Source: CBDDEC01 sp965226785
GTDB lineage: Bacteria > Chloroflexota > Dehalococcoidia > UBA2979
Assembly: GCA_965226785.1 (NCBI GenBank)
Contig: CBDDEC010000002.1
Location: 744,001-808,000, forward strand
Length of the DNA: 64,000 nucleotides
Reading direction: 5' to 3'
The notes beneath the pieces were generated by a model that saw nothing but the letters and a program-made list of their open reading frames with translations, made no database searches and was not told where the DNA came from. Below, one piece after another: positions 33,859-41,373 of the stretch (position 1 is the first letter of the stretch; each line of letters begins with the position of its first letter). A program made the position numbers and the translations under genes.

Positions 33859-35136
33859 ATGACGCTCCTGAAAACGGTCACGACCGCTGCACGCGAGCGC
33901 CTGTCGTTTCCCTCGCTCGACTCGCCTCAGTTCCGGCTGCTGTTCTTCAGCGGGTTCCTCTCGACCTCGGCGCACTGGGGGATGTTCCTCGCGCGCGGCT
34001 GGCTCGTGCACGAACTGACCGACTCCGCCCTCGCCGTCGGCGCCGTAACGATGGCGGCGTGGCTGCCCGCGGTGTTCATCGGGCCGTTCGCGGGCGTCGC
34101 CGCCGACCGGATCGACCGCAAGCGCCTCGTCATCGGTTCGATGCTGTTCGCCGCCGCCTCGGCGATCGTGCTGGGCGCGATCGAGCTCGGAGGCTACACG
34201 AACTTCTGGTACGTCATGGTGCTGGCGATCGCGGCGGGGTCAGCGCAATCGATTGGACAGCCGGCGCGATCCTCGCTCGTCGCGAACTCCGTCCCGCGCC
34301 GCGATCTGCTGAACGCCGTCTCGCTCACCAGCATCGGCGCCTTCGGCTCGAGAATCGTTGGGCCGCTGCTCGGTCTGCCCCTGCTCGTGACGGTGGGCCC
34401 GGGCGCGATCTTCCTCGGCGCCGGCGTGCTGGTGATCGGGGGGCTACTGGTGCTGCAACCGCTCGCGTCGCAGCGCGTAGAAGGCGTGACGGCCACAGGC
34501 TGGCGCACCGTGATCGATGACCTGCGTGACGCGGTCAGTTACATCGAAGCCGATCGCCGGCTCGCCGCCGTGATGACCCTCGTCACGCTGCACTGCGGGT
34601 TGACGATGGCCTTCGACTCCATGATGCCCACGCTCGCGACGATCGTCGGTGGGGCGAGCACGCTGTACACCTCGATCATCGTCGGCATCGGTGTCGGCTC
34701 GGTGCTCGGTATCCTCGGCGTCTCGACCATCCGAGGCGCCTCCGCACAGGGGTCCGCGTTCGTCATCGCGGGCGTCGGCAGTGGGTTGTCGATGGTGCTC
34801 CTTGGCATCGCGACGACACCCGTCGCGGTCGTGCTGGCGGCCGGGATCACCGGCGCGACGCAGGCGACCTACATGGCGCTGACCGCCACGATTATCCAGC
34901 AGACGGTGAGCGATGAGATGCGGGGCCGCGTGCTCGCGCTCTATCTCTCCCTCGCCACGGTGCACATGGCGTTCCTCAACTTCGGCTTCGGCTGGGCGGC
35001 AGACGGCATTGGCATCCGCATCCTCTTGATCGCCCCGGGCCTGCTCTGGACCGCCCTCTTCGTGATCGCCTTCGCGCGCATCGACACGATCCGCGCGCTC
35101 GGCCGCGGCCCCACGACCGCCGAGGCAGCAGCCTAG
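33859..35136 (+). CDS. MFS transporter (EntS-like MFS_3 type)
   Basis: 425 residues with about twelve hydrophobic segments. Seen: F-R-L-L-F-F-S-G-F-L-S-T in helix 1, G-V-A-A-D-R-I-D-R-K in the first cytoplasmic loop, and N-A-V-S-L-T-S-I-G-A-F and D-E-M-R-G-R-V-L in conserved places, as in enterobactin-type exporters. ATG at 33859 sits 6 bases after a TAGGAT box, so translation may be leaderless. It lies 40 bases after a rifampicin-phosphotransferase-like gene; a modifying enzyme plus efflux pump would suit a drug-resistance pair, but this is inference. Confidence 0.88.
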   Translation: MTLLKTVTTAARERLSFPSLDSPQFRLLFFSGFLSTSAHWGMFLARGWLVHELTDSALAVGAVTMAAWLPAVFIGPFAGVAADRIDRKRLVIGSMLFAAASAIVLGAIELGGYTNFWYVMVLAIAAGSAQSIGQPARSSLVANSVPRRDLLNAVSLTSIGAFGSRIVGPLLGLPLLVTVGPGAIFLGAGVLVIGGLLVLQPLASQRVEGVTATGWRTVIDDLRDAVSYIEADRRLAAVMTLVTLHCGLTMAFDSMMPTLATIVGGASTLYTSIIVGIGVGSVLGILGVSTIRGASAQGSAFVIAGVGSGLSMVLLGIATTPVAVVLAAGITGATQATYMALTATIIQQTVSDEMRGRVLALYLSLATVHMAFLNFGFGWAADGIGIRILLIAPGLLWTALFVIAFARIDTIRALGRGPTTAEAAA

Positions 35137-35150
35137 CCTCGCTCAGCCCG

Positions 35151-36116
35151 CTACGGGACGAGAGTGACGCGGCCAACCGCCGCGCGGCTCTCGACGTAGG
35201 TATGCGCCGCCGCCGCCTCGGCCAGCGGGAACGAGCGGTCGATCTCGACGCGCAGCTCGCCGGCTGCGATGTCATCGAGGTGGCCCGCGATCATGTTGTA
35301 GGCGCGGTCGCCGTTGGCCAGCTCCGCGCCGAGGAAGACGCCGGTGAGCGAGCGGTTGCCCTGGCCGAGCCCGCTGATGTCGAGCTCGCGCCCGCCGCGG
35401 CTGGCGTTGCCGACCGAGACCGCGCGGCCGCGGTAGCCGAGCACGGCCAGGCTCTGCTGGAGCACATCGCCCCCGACCGGGTCGACGACCAGATCGCAGC
35501 CACGGCCCTCCGTGATGCGCATGACCTCCACCACGAGGTCCGCGTCGCGGTAGTTGATGCCCTCGTCCATCCCGAACTCGACGAGACGGTCCAGCTTCGC
35601 GGCGCTCGAGGCGGTCGCCAGAACCCGCGCTCCGGCTCGCTTCGCCAGCTGGACCGCTGCGAGGCCGACACCGCCGCCGCCGCCCTGGATCAGCACCGTC
35701 TCGCCCGCCTGCAAATGGCCGAACTCGAAGAGGCAGTCATCCGCGGTGCCGAAGGGAATCGGAACGCACGCCGCCGCCTCGATCGAGAGGCTGTCCGGGA
35801 CGACCCAGGACGAGCTGACCGGTACCGAGCGCAGCTCGGCGTGCGAGCCGAAGGCGTTGGTCGTGACGACGCGTTGGCCCACCTCGCGATCATCGACCTC
35901 GGAGCCCACCTCGCGGATCACGCCCGCGGACTGGTAGCCAACGACGTGCGGCGTCGAGGCCATCTCGCCGCCGGCACGATTGAGCACGTCGCCGCCCTCA
36001 ATGCTGACCGCCTGCATCTCGATCAGCACGCCCTGCGGGTGGCACTGCGGATCCGGCACGTCCTCGTAGCGGAACACGTCCGGCTCGCCAGTCTCATAGT
36101 AGACCGCCGCCTTCAT
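35151..36116 (-). CDS. Zinc-free NADPH:quinone oxidoreductase-type (MDR family) protein
   Basis: 321 residues from ATG 36116 with a GAGGAG site. Medium-chain dehydrogenase/reductase fold: N-terminal GroES-like part with V-V-G-Y-Q-S-A-G-V-I, then the nucleotide motif G-G-G-G-G-V-G-L-A-A (about 142-151), V-L-A-T-A-S-S and D-L-V-V-D-P-V-G-G-D. The cysteine and histidine ligands of alcohol dehydrogenase zinc are lacking, consistent with quinone oxidoreductases. It probably reduces a quinone or enone with NADPH. Its start overlaps the exonuclease stop by 4 bases, so the two genes are coupled although functionally unrelated. Confidence 0.9.
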   Translation of the reverse strand: MKAAVYYETGEPDVFRYEDVPDPQCHPQGVLIEMQAVSIEGGDVLNRAGGEMASTPHVVGYQSAGVIREVGSEVDDREVGQRVVTTNAFGSHAELRSVPVSSSWVVPDSLSIEAAACVPIPFGTADDCLFEFGHLQAGETVLIQGGGGGVGLAAVQLAKRAGARVLATASSAAKLDRLVEFGMDEGINYRDADLVVEVMRITEGRGCDLVVDPVGGDVLQQSLAVLGYRGRAVSVGNASRGGRELDISGLGQGNRSLTGVFLGAELANGDRAYNMIAGHLDDIAAGELRVEIDRSFPLAEAAAAHTYVESRAAVGRVTLVP

Positions 36117-36997
36117 GTCGCACTCCTCGCTGCGGCCAGCGTGGCCACCCGGTTGACCAACCCCGGCACGCCCACGTGTGCCGTCCATGCATCGAACTCG
36201 TCGCGCGGGCCCGTCCAGCGAATCTCCTCGACGCTATCGAACAGCGGCGGCTCATCGCGGAGCGTCGCCAGGTCGCGGAACAGCAGCGCGTCCTCCCAGC
36301 CGTCGCTCAGCGCCCCAGCGAGGCGCAGCGCGCCGCGCACGTCAATCTCCCAGTCGGCGGCTTCGGGTGGAATCGCCTCGAGGTGCCGGTAGTGGGCCAG
36401 GATCGCCGCGGTCGACTTCGCCCCCCAGCCCCGGATGCCGGGGAACCCGTCCGCCGAGTCGCCGACCAGCGCGAGATAGTCGGGGATCGACTCCGGATCG
36501 ACGCCGAAGCGCTCGCGAACGCCCTCGTTGTTGCGAGTAGCGCGGGCACGTCGGTCGAGCTGCACCACGCGGTCGCCGACGACGCACTGCGCGAGGTCCT
36601 TATCGGGCGTGCAGATCACCACCTGCTCGACCGCAGGATCGGCCGCCGCCGTGCGCGCCGCCGCCGCCAGCGCATCGTCCGCTTCGACCTCGACCATCGG
36701 CCAGACCGCCACGCCAAGCGCCACCAGCGCGTCTTCGAGGGGTATGAACTGCCCCCGCAGGGCGGGTTCGATGGCCGAGCCATCCTTGTATCCGTCCCAC
36801 ATCTCGTTGCGGAACGACTCGATGACGTGGTCCGTCGCCACGCCGAGGTGGGTCGCACCGTCCTCGAGCATCCACAGCATCGACTCGACGACGCCGACGA
36901 CCGCACCCACCTCGGTGCCCGTCGCGTCGAGGCGACTCGGCACCGCGAAGTAGTGGCGGAACAGCTCGTACGTACCGTCGACCAGATGGACCTGCAC
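36113..36997 (-). CDS. Stand-alone 5'-3' exonuclease/flap endonuclease (Xni/ExoIX-like)
   Basis: 294 residues, the size of the N-terminal nuclease domain of DNA polymerase I without a polymerase. Seen: L-V-D-G-T-Y (Asp7), S-F-R-N-E-M-W-D-G-Y-K-D, V-E-A-D-D-A-L, C-T-P-D-K-D-L-A and the helix-three-turn-helix G-D-S-A-D-G-F-P-G-I-R-G-W-G-A-K-S, all landmarks of FEN-type metal nucleases. It should remove RNA primers or flaps. GTG at 36997 follows a TAGGCT box at 6 bases, suggesting a leaderless start. Downstream it is coupled to the quinone oxidoreductase gene. Confidence 0.9.
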   Translation of the reverse strand: MQVHLVDGTYELFRHYFAVPSRLDATGTEVGAVVGVVESMLWMLEDGATHLGVATDHVIESFRNEMWDGYKDGSAIEPALRGQFIPLEDALVALGVAVWPMVEVEADDALAAAARTAAADPAVEQVVICTPDKDLAQCVVGDRVVQLDRRARATRNNEGVRERFGVDPESIPDYLALVGDSADGFPGIRGWGAKSTAAILAHYRHLEAIPPEAADWEIDVRGALRLAGALSDGWEDALLFRDLATLRDEPPLFDSVEEIRWTGPRDEFDAWTAHVGVPGLVNRVATLAAARSAT

Positions 36998-37003
36998 GGC
37001 GCC

Positions 37004-37009
37004 AGCCTA
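37004..37009 (-). promoter_or_regulatory. -10 box (TAGGCT) of a probable leaderless promoter
   Basis: TAGGCT on the minus strand ends 6 bases before the GTG of the exonuclease gene, and no ribosome site lies between them. No convincing -35 element is visible at 16-18 bases. Confidence 0.42.
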
Positions 37010-37072
37010 CGCCATCGTCAGCGAGCCGCTCTAGGCGTAGCGCTCGAAGAGCCGGGCCGAAATCGAGCTGAG

Positions 37073-38041
37073 TTACGATCGTGCCATCGATACAACCTGG
37101 TCCGCGAGGTCCCCAAGCTCACCGCCCCGTTCGACCTCCGCTACCCACTCAGCCGGCAGTGACTCTACGCCGTTCGAGGCTCCTAGCAGCGCGCCGGCAA
37201 GGGTCGCGATGCTGTCGCTGTCCCCCTCGCTGTTCGCGCCTTCGAGTATCCCCGCCGGGGTGTTCGTCGCGTTCCGGAGGAAGACGTATGCGGCGGCAGC
37301 GATTGCCTCGTGGGCGGCCCAGCCCTGCCAGTGAGTCAGGACGCCGTCAGGGGCCTCGCCCTGATGAACGAGGTTCGCTGCCTCAGCCAGCATCCCGGCG
37401 GTCGTTGAGTCCCAGCGTCCGGCCGCTTCGGTCATCCGCGCGTGGATTGTGACAGCTTCGGCCCCACCCACCGCCTCAACGACTCCTCGGGCCATCGCCG
37501 CGCATGCCGCCAGGGCAATGGGCGCCTGGTGCGTCATCCTCGAGTGCTCGACCGCCCAATGCTCCGCCTGCTCGGCGTCGTCGTGGAACATCAATCCAAA
37601 CGGGTAGGACCGCATCACGGAGCCGCAGCCCCCAGCGTCGGGCCCACCGGCTTCGCGCCAGTGAACGCCCGCAGCCAGTTCCTGCGAGCCGCGCATGCAA
37701 GCGTTGCCGGGAGAACGGTGACCGCCTTGAGGGTGCTCAACCCACCCGGCGAAATTCGAGGCGATGCGTATCATCACCGAGTCGAGGTCGCTTTCACGAG
37801 CCCTGCCATCGATCAGTCCGCGCATCACGGCCTCTGCCATCTGCGTGTCATCGGTGTAGGGGGCGAATCGGCGGTCGTCACGCTCCCAGTACAGGGTGAA
37901 TCCGGTCACGCCGGAGTCTCCGTGCTGCCTCCGAATCTCATCGAGCGAGAGGAATTCTGTTGGATGCCCCATGGCATCACCGACTGCGGCACCAAGGACG
38001 GCGCCGTGGAGTCTCGACGTGAGAGATCGTGAAGTCGTCAC
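37073..38041 (-). CDS. ADP-ribosylglycohydrolase family protein
   Basis: 322 residues, the family length. Seen: G-A-A-V-G-D-A-M-G near the start, the metal-binding Y-T-D-D-T-Q-M motif (about 62-68), and G-D-S-D-S-I-A-T near residue 275, the two paired aspartate motifs that bind the two Mg2+ ions. The family removes ADP-ribose from arginine or other acceptors; a few members act in nucleotide metabolism. The GTG start at 38041 is preceded by TACGCT with a 7-base gap. No NAD-dependent ADP-ribosyltransferase gene is nearby, so a role in reversing a host or toxin modification is not supported. Confidence 0.9.
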   Translation of the reverse strand: MTTSRSLTSRLHGAVLGAAVGDAMGHPTEFLSLDEIRRQHGDSGVTGFTLYWERDDRRFAPYTDDTQMAEAVMRGLIDGRARESDLDSVMIRIASNFAGWVEHPQGGHRSPGNACMRGSQELAAGVHWREAGGPDAGGCGSVMRSYPFGLMFHDDAEQAEHWAVEHSRMTHQAPIALAACAAMARGVVEAVGGAEAVTIHARMTEAAGRWDSTTAGMLAEAANLVHQGEAPDGVLTHWQGWAAHEAIAAAAYVFLRNATNTPAGILEGANSEGDSDSIATLAGALLGASNGVESLPAEWVAEVERGGELGDLADQVVSMARS

Positions 38042-38048
38042 GCGAGCG

Positions 38049-38054
38049 AGCGTA
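38049..38054 (-). promoter_or_regulatory. -10 box (TACGCT) of a probable leaderless promoter
   Basis: TACGCT on the minus strand ends 7 bases before the GTG of the ADP-ribosylglycohydrolase gene, one base more than the other six. There is no ribosome site between them. Confidence 0.38.
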
Positions 38055-38116
38055 CTAGTTCACGCTGGTCGCCGAGCGCCCTTGGCATGGGTGCCGCAGC
38101 CCGCCTTCCTCGTGCG

Positions 38117-38524
38117 TCAGCCGGAGGAGACGACCCGCGTCGGCACGATCTCGTAGAGCACGGACGTTTCGACATTGGTCGGACGCTCAGCGATCACGGT
38201 GCGTGCCTGCTCGAGGCCGACGTAGTGCTCCCAGAGTGCGAGTCTCGTGGCCTGAAAGTCCTGCTCGCTCTCGACGGCCTCACCCACGATCACGGCCACC
38301 TCGTACGGCGGCTGCTTCGTGTCGATGCAGAGCGAGACCGTGGCGTTGCGCTCGATGTTGCGCGCCTTCTGGCTGGCGCGCTCGGTGATCACCAGCGCAC
38401 GACCGTCGCGCCAGAGGTACCAGACCGGCGCCTGGTGGGGCCGGCCGCGCCGACCGATTGTGGCGAGCACCGCCACATGGCGGCCGTCGAGCAGTGAGTC
38501 GAGCGCGTCGTCGCTGAGCGGCAT
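38117..38524 (-). CDS. PPOX-class F420-dependent oxidoreductase (pyridoxamine 5'-phosphate oxidase fold)
   Basis: 135 residues, one split-barrel domain. Seen: V-A-V-L-A-T-I-G-R-R-G-R-P-H-Q-A-P-V-W-Y-L-W (19-40), S-Q-K-A-R-N-I-E-R-N, V-S-L-C-I-D, matching the TIGR03618/PPOX F420 group, where the cofactor is deazaflavin F420 rather than FMN. It probably reduces a small molecule or protects against oxidants. ATG at 38524 has GGAGG. With the LLM and Ddn-like genes it shows that F420 is likely made by this organism. Confidence 0.85.
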   Translation of the reverse strand: MPLSDDALDSLLDGRHVAVLATIGRRGRPHQAPVWYLWRDGRALVITERASQKARNIERNATVSLCIDTKQPPYEVAVIVGEAVESEQDFQATRLALWEHYVGLEQARTVIAERPTNVETSVLYEIVPTRVVSSG

Positions 38525-38604
38525 GCAACCTCCGAGAATCCGTGGACGCCTCGATAGGCCCCGTCCGAACTCGGAGCGTAACCGCTGAGCAGCCCGCCTG
38601 AGGT

Positions 38605-38802
38605 CTAGTCGCCGGCCGCAGTCTCGGCTTGGGCCTGCTGCGACCGCGTCTGCTCGGCCTCGTGTCGCGCCTCGATCGCCGTGATCGGCGAAGGCTCATC
38701 GGAGAACCCGCAGTTCAGGCATTCGCGGTGATCGTCTTCGCGCCCGGCGATGCGGAGTAGATACCCGTGGCAACGAGGGCGGCAGCCTAGCAGGATCGGC
38801 AT
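38605..38802 (-). CDS. Small zinc-ribbon-like protein, unknown function
   Basis: 65 residues from ATG 38802, beginning L-L-G-C-R-P-R-C-H-G. It carries C-x3-C (residues 7 and 11) and C-x2-C (about residues 32 and 35), the classic spacing of a zinc ribbon, followed by a helical Ala/Gln/Glu-rich tail (E-A-E-Q-T-R-S-Q-Q-A-Q). No other frame over this stretch is more plausible. There is no convincing ribosome site upstream, so the start is uncertain. It sits between the PPOX gene and the solitary PEP-binding-domain gene; nothing ties it to either. Confidence 0.4.
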   Translation of the reverse strand: MPILLGCRPRCHGYLLRIAGREDDHRECLNCGFSDEPSPITAIEARHEAEQTRSQQAQAETAAGD

Positions 38803-38867
38803 CGCATCCGAAGTGCACGGGCTCACGTTCCGAGCGGCGTGAAAGCTCAGGCGAAGCCCGAGGGTCG

Positions 38868-39707
38868 CTAACCGAGCGTGGTGATCGGCCGGCACTGCAG
38901 CAGGTAGAGCTGCCCCTCGCGGTAGGCGCATTCGATGTCCACCGGGTGGCCCATCGACTCCTCGAGGTTGTGGGCGAGCGCTGCTACCTCGCGCGCCTGA
39001 TCCTCGGTGAGCGTCAGCTGGCGTTGCTGCTCCGGCGGCACCGGCACCTCGTGCGTGCCATCGTCGAGGAGCGCGGTCATGCGCTCCTTCGCGCCCAGCT
39101 CGGAGGTCACCGCCTGCGTCTGCTTGTGTACGACGAACATGTCGGGCGTCACCATGCCGCTCACGACGCTCTCGCCGAGGCCCCACGAGGTGGTGATCAT
39201 GACCTCGTCACGGTTGCCCGTGACCGGGTTCGCGGAGAAGGCGACACCGGCGACTTCCGCCTCGACTAGCTCCTGCACGAGCACCGCGATCTGGATGTCG
39301 TCGGCGCTCAGGCCCGACATCTCGCGGTACTGGAGCGCGACTTCCGAGTGGGCGGACGCCCAGCAACGGCGCACCGCGTCGAACACCGCGTCGGATCCGC
39401 GGACGTTGAGGAAGGTGTCGTGTTGGCCCGCAAACGAGGCCTGCGCGCCGTCCTCGTCGACGGCCGAGGAGCGGACGGCCACGGGCAGGTCTGCCAGGCC
39501 AGCGCGCCGCGCGAGGTCGCCATAGGCCTCCGCGACCTCGCTCGCGAGTGCCTCCGCGACGGCCTCGGCGACGGGCACGGTGACGGCCGGGATCGCGAAC
39601 CCGCCTGGCACCTCGAAATCCCTGGCCAGCTGGCTCAGCGACGCGGCTTTGCCGCCGACATGCGCCGTGACGTGGCACTCGGGATCGCCCAGCCAGTGAA
39701 CAGCCAT
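38868..39707 (-). CDS. Solitary PEP/pyruvate-binding (ATP-grasp) domain protein
   Basis: 279 residues, just the N-terminal ATP-grasp module of PEP synthase and related dikinases. Seen: V-G-G-K-A-A-S-L (about 18-25), A-V-R-S-S-A-V-D-E-D, Q-E-L-V-E-A-E-V-A-G-V-A-F-S and the terminal L-Q-C-R-P-I-T-T, exactly where the domain normally ends. There is no swivelling His domain and no PEP barrel, so catalysis would need a partner in trans, as in phenylphosphate synthase, where one subunit is such a module. No matching His-domain gene is adjacent; the closest is the dikinase-like gene at 31343. Divergent from the DHA2 pump. Confidence 0.85.
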   Translation of the reverse strand: MAVHWLGDPECHVTAHVGGKAASLSQLARDFEVPGGFAIPAVTVPVAEAVAEALASEVAEAYGDLARRAGLADLPVAVRSSAVDEDGAQASFAGQHDTFLNVRGSDAVFDAVRRCWASAHSEVALQYREMSGLSADDIQIAVLVQELVEAEVAGVAFSANPVTGNRDEVMITTSWGLGESVVSGMVTPDMFVVHKQTQAVTSELGAKERMTALLDDGTHEVPVPPEQQRQLTLTEDQAREVAALAHNLEESMGHPVDIECAYREGQLYLLQCRPITTLG

Positions 39708-39809
39708 TTCTCAGTTCGCTCCCGGCACGTGGGCTCCAGGTCCGCGCCGGAGACATCTTAGCCGAACCATGACGACGCCTCCGACGGCTGAAGCCAGCTG
39801 AGGCGTCCG

Positions 39810-39815
39810 TATAGT
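39810..39815 (+). promoter_or_regulatory. -10 box (TATAGT) upstream of the DHA2 pump gene
   Basis: TATAGT matches the -10 consensus at five of six bases. CTGAAG lies 16 bases upstream (39788-39793) as a weak -35. Transcription would begin near 39822, about 24 bases before the good GGAGG site at 39836-39840. This supports a protein start at 39846 rather than the TTG at 39936. Confidence 0.45.
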
Positions 39816-39935
39816 GGTCGCCACCGCTCGACCACGGAGGCGCGCATCAGTACCTCGCCGCCCGGCGCAACCACGCAAGCCATCTCCCCATCGCTGGTCC
39901 TCGTCGGTGCGGCACTCGGGGCGCTCCTGGCGCCG

Positions 39936-41297
39936 TTGAACTCCACGATGATCGCCGTCGCGCTGCCGGAAATCCGCACGGACTTCGACCTCTCACACGG
40001 CCAGCTCGGCTGGATCATCTCCGCCTACCTGATCACGATGGCCGTCGCGCAGCCGGTGGGTGGCCGCCTCGGCGACGAGCTGGGACGCCGTCGCGTCTTC
40101 CGCTGGGCCGTGGCGATCTTCCTCGTCTGCTCCCTCCTCGCCGCGCTCTCGCCGTCGTTCATCGTGCTCGTGGCGCTGAGGACCGGACAGGCGGCGGCCG
40201 GCGCCGCAGCCGTGCCCACCGGCACCGCGATGTTGCGCAACGCCGTCCCCAGCGAGCACCTCGGGCGCTTCCTCGGGATCAACGGCGCGGTCATGTCGGT
40301 GGCTGCGGCCGCCGGTCCACTCGTTGGCGCCGGCATCCTCGAGGTCGGTTCGTGGCGGCTGCTCTTCCTCGTCAACGTGCCGGTGATCGGAGCCGCCGCC
40401 CTGGTGTCGATGCTGCTGCCAGCCGACGAGGAGCGATCGAGCTCGCTCCGCGATGCGGTCGATCCTGTCGGCGCCGGGCTCTTCGCCGCGGCGTTGCTGC
40501 TAGTCACCGCGCTGCTCTCACGCCTTGGCGCGGTCGATCTGCTGAACGGTGCGCTCGCGGCTGGGGCGGTCCTGGCCATCGTGACGCTGGTCCTGCACCA
40601 GCGCCGCGCGAGGATCCACGTCGCCGCCTGGGCGCTGTTCCGTCGCCGCAGCTTCGCCGCCGCGACGAGCGTCGTGATGCTGACGAACCTGGTGATGTAC
40701 ACCACGTTGCTGACCGTGCCGTTCCTGGTGATCGAAGTGCGGGGCGGTTCGACGAGGGAGATCGGGGTGCTGCTGGCGGCGATGACCGCGCTCATGGCGC
40801 TGCTCGCGCCCATCGCCGGAACCGCCGCCGATCGCTACGGCCGCCGCGCGCCGGTGCTCCTGGGCGCCATCATCTTGACCAGCGCCGCGGCGGCGATCGC
40901 CGTGGCCGTCACCGCCGAGGCGAATCTGCTCATCCTCGGCGCCGCGCTGGCGTTGCTCGGCCTCGGCGTCGGCCTCACCGGCCCGGCGATGACCGCCGCC
41001 GTCGAGTCGGCGCCCGCGTCCGAGGCCGGCTCGGCCGCCGGCACGAATTCGATGATGCGCTACATCGGCAGCATCGTCGGCGCGGGGCTGCTCGCCGGTC
41101 TGCTCCAGACGGGCGAGGGCGATATCGAGTTGCGGCTCTTCACGATCCTCGCCGTCGTAGTCACCGCCGTCAGCGTCGTCGTGCTAGCCGCGGCGACGAT
41201 GGTGCACCGCATGCCACCGCTCGAGGTCCGTTTGGACAGCGACGAGGAGCAATCGGGTCGCGCCGTCGAGCCCACAGCAACGGGTGGCGGCGAGTAG
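39936..41297 (+). CDS. MFS drug-efflux transporter, DHA2 (EmrB/QacA) type
   Basis: 453 residues from TTG 39936, the first standard start codon. But the frame is open 30 codons further, to 39846, where a good GGAGG site lies 5 bases upstream of ATC, not a normal start codon. The upstream residues (S-P-S-L-V-L-V-G-A-A-L-G-A-L-L-A-P) complete the first membrane helix, so I think the gene starts at 39846 and the codon is a rare start or an ATG changed by error. About thirteen helices expected. Seen: L-N-S-T-M-I-A-V-A-L-P-E-I, G-R-L-G-D-E-L-G-R-R-R and G-P-L-V-G-A-G as in DHA2 proton antiporters. Substrate unknown. Confidence 0.9.
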   Translation: MNSTMIAVALPEIRTDFDLSHGQLGWIISAYLITMAVAQPVGGRLGDELGRRRVFRWAVAIFLVCSLLAALSPSFIVLVALRTGQAAAGAAAVPTGTAMLRNAVPSEHLGRFLGINGAVMSVAAAAGPLVGAGILEVGSWRLLFLVNVPVIGAAALVSMLLPADEERSSSLRDAVDPVGAGLFAAALLLVTALLSRLGAVDLLNGALAAGAVLAIVTLVLHQRRARIHVAAWALFRRRSFAAATSVVMLTNLVMYTTLLTVPFLVIEVRGGSTREIGVLLAAMTALMALLAPIAGTAADRYGRRAPVLLGAIILTSAAAAIAVAVTAEANLLILGAALALLGLGVGLTGPAMTAAVESAPASEAGSAAGTNSMMRYIGSIVGAGLLAGLLQTGEGDIELRLFTILAVVVTAVSVVVLAAATMVHRMPPLEVRLDSDEEQSGRAVEPTATGGGE

Positions 41298-41373
41298 ATA
41301 CTGATACGCCTCGGCGGTTGTCAGTGTCAGCGCAGACGCGCACCATCGCAGGACGCGACCGCAAGGACCTCTG

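Noticed and set aside
31917..33881. 654-codon open frame on the minus strand
   Set aside because: Antisense shadow of the PEP-utilising enzyme gene, no domain or ribosome site.
41298..41373. Possible terminator hairpin before the LLM gene at 41374
   Set aside because: Only a 5-base complementarity (ACTGA/TCAGT) without a T run; too weak.
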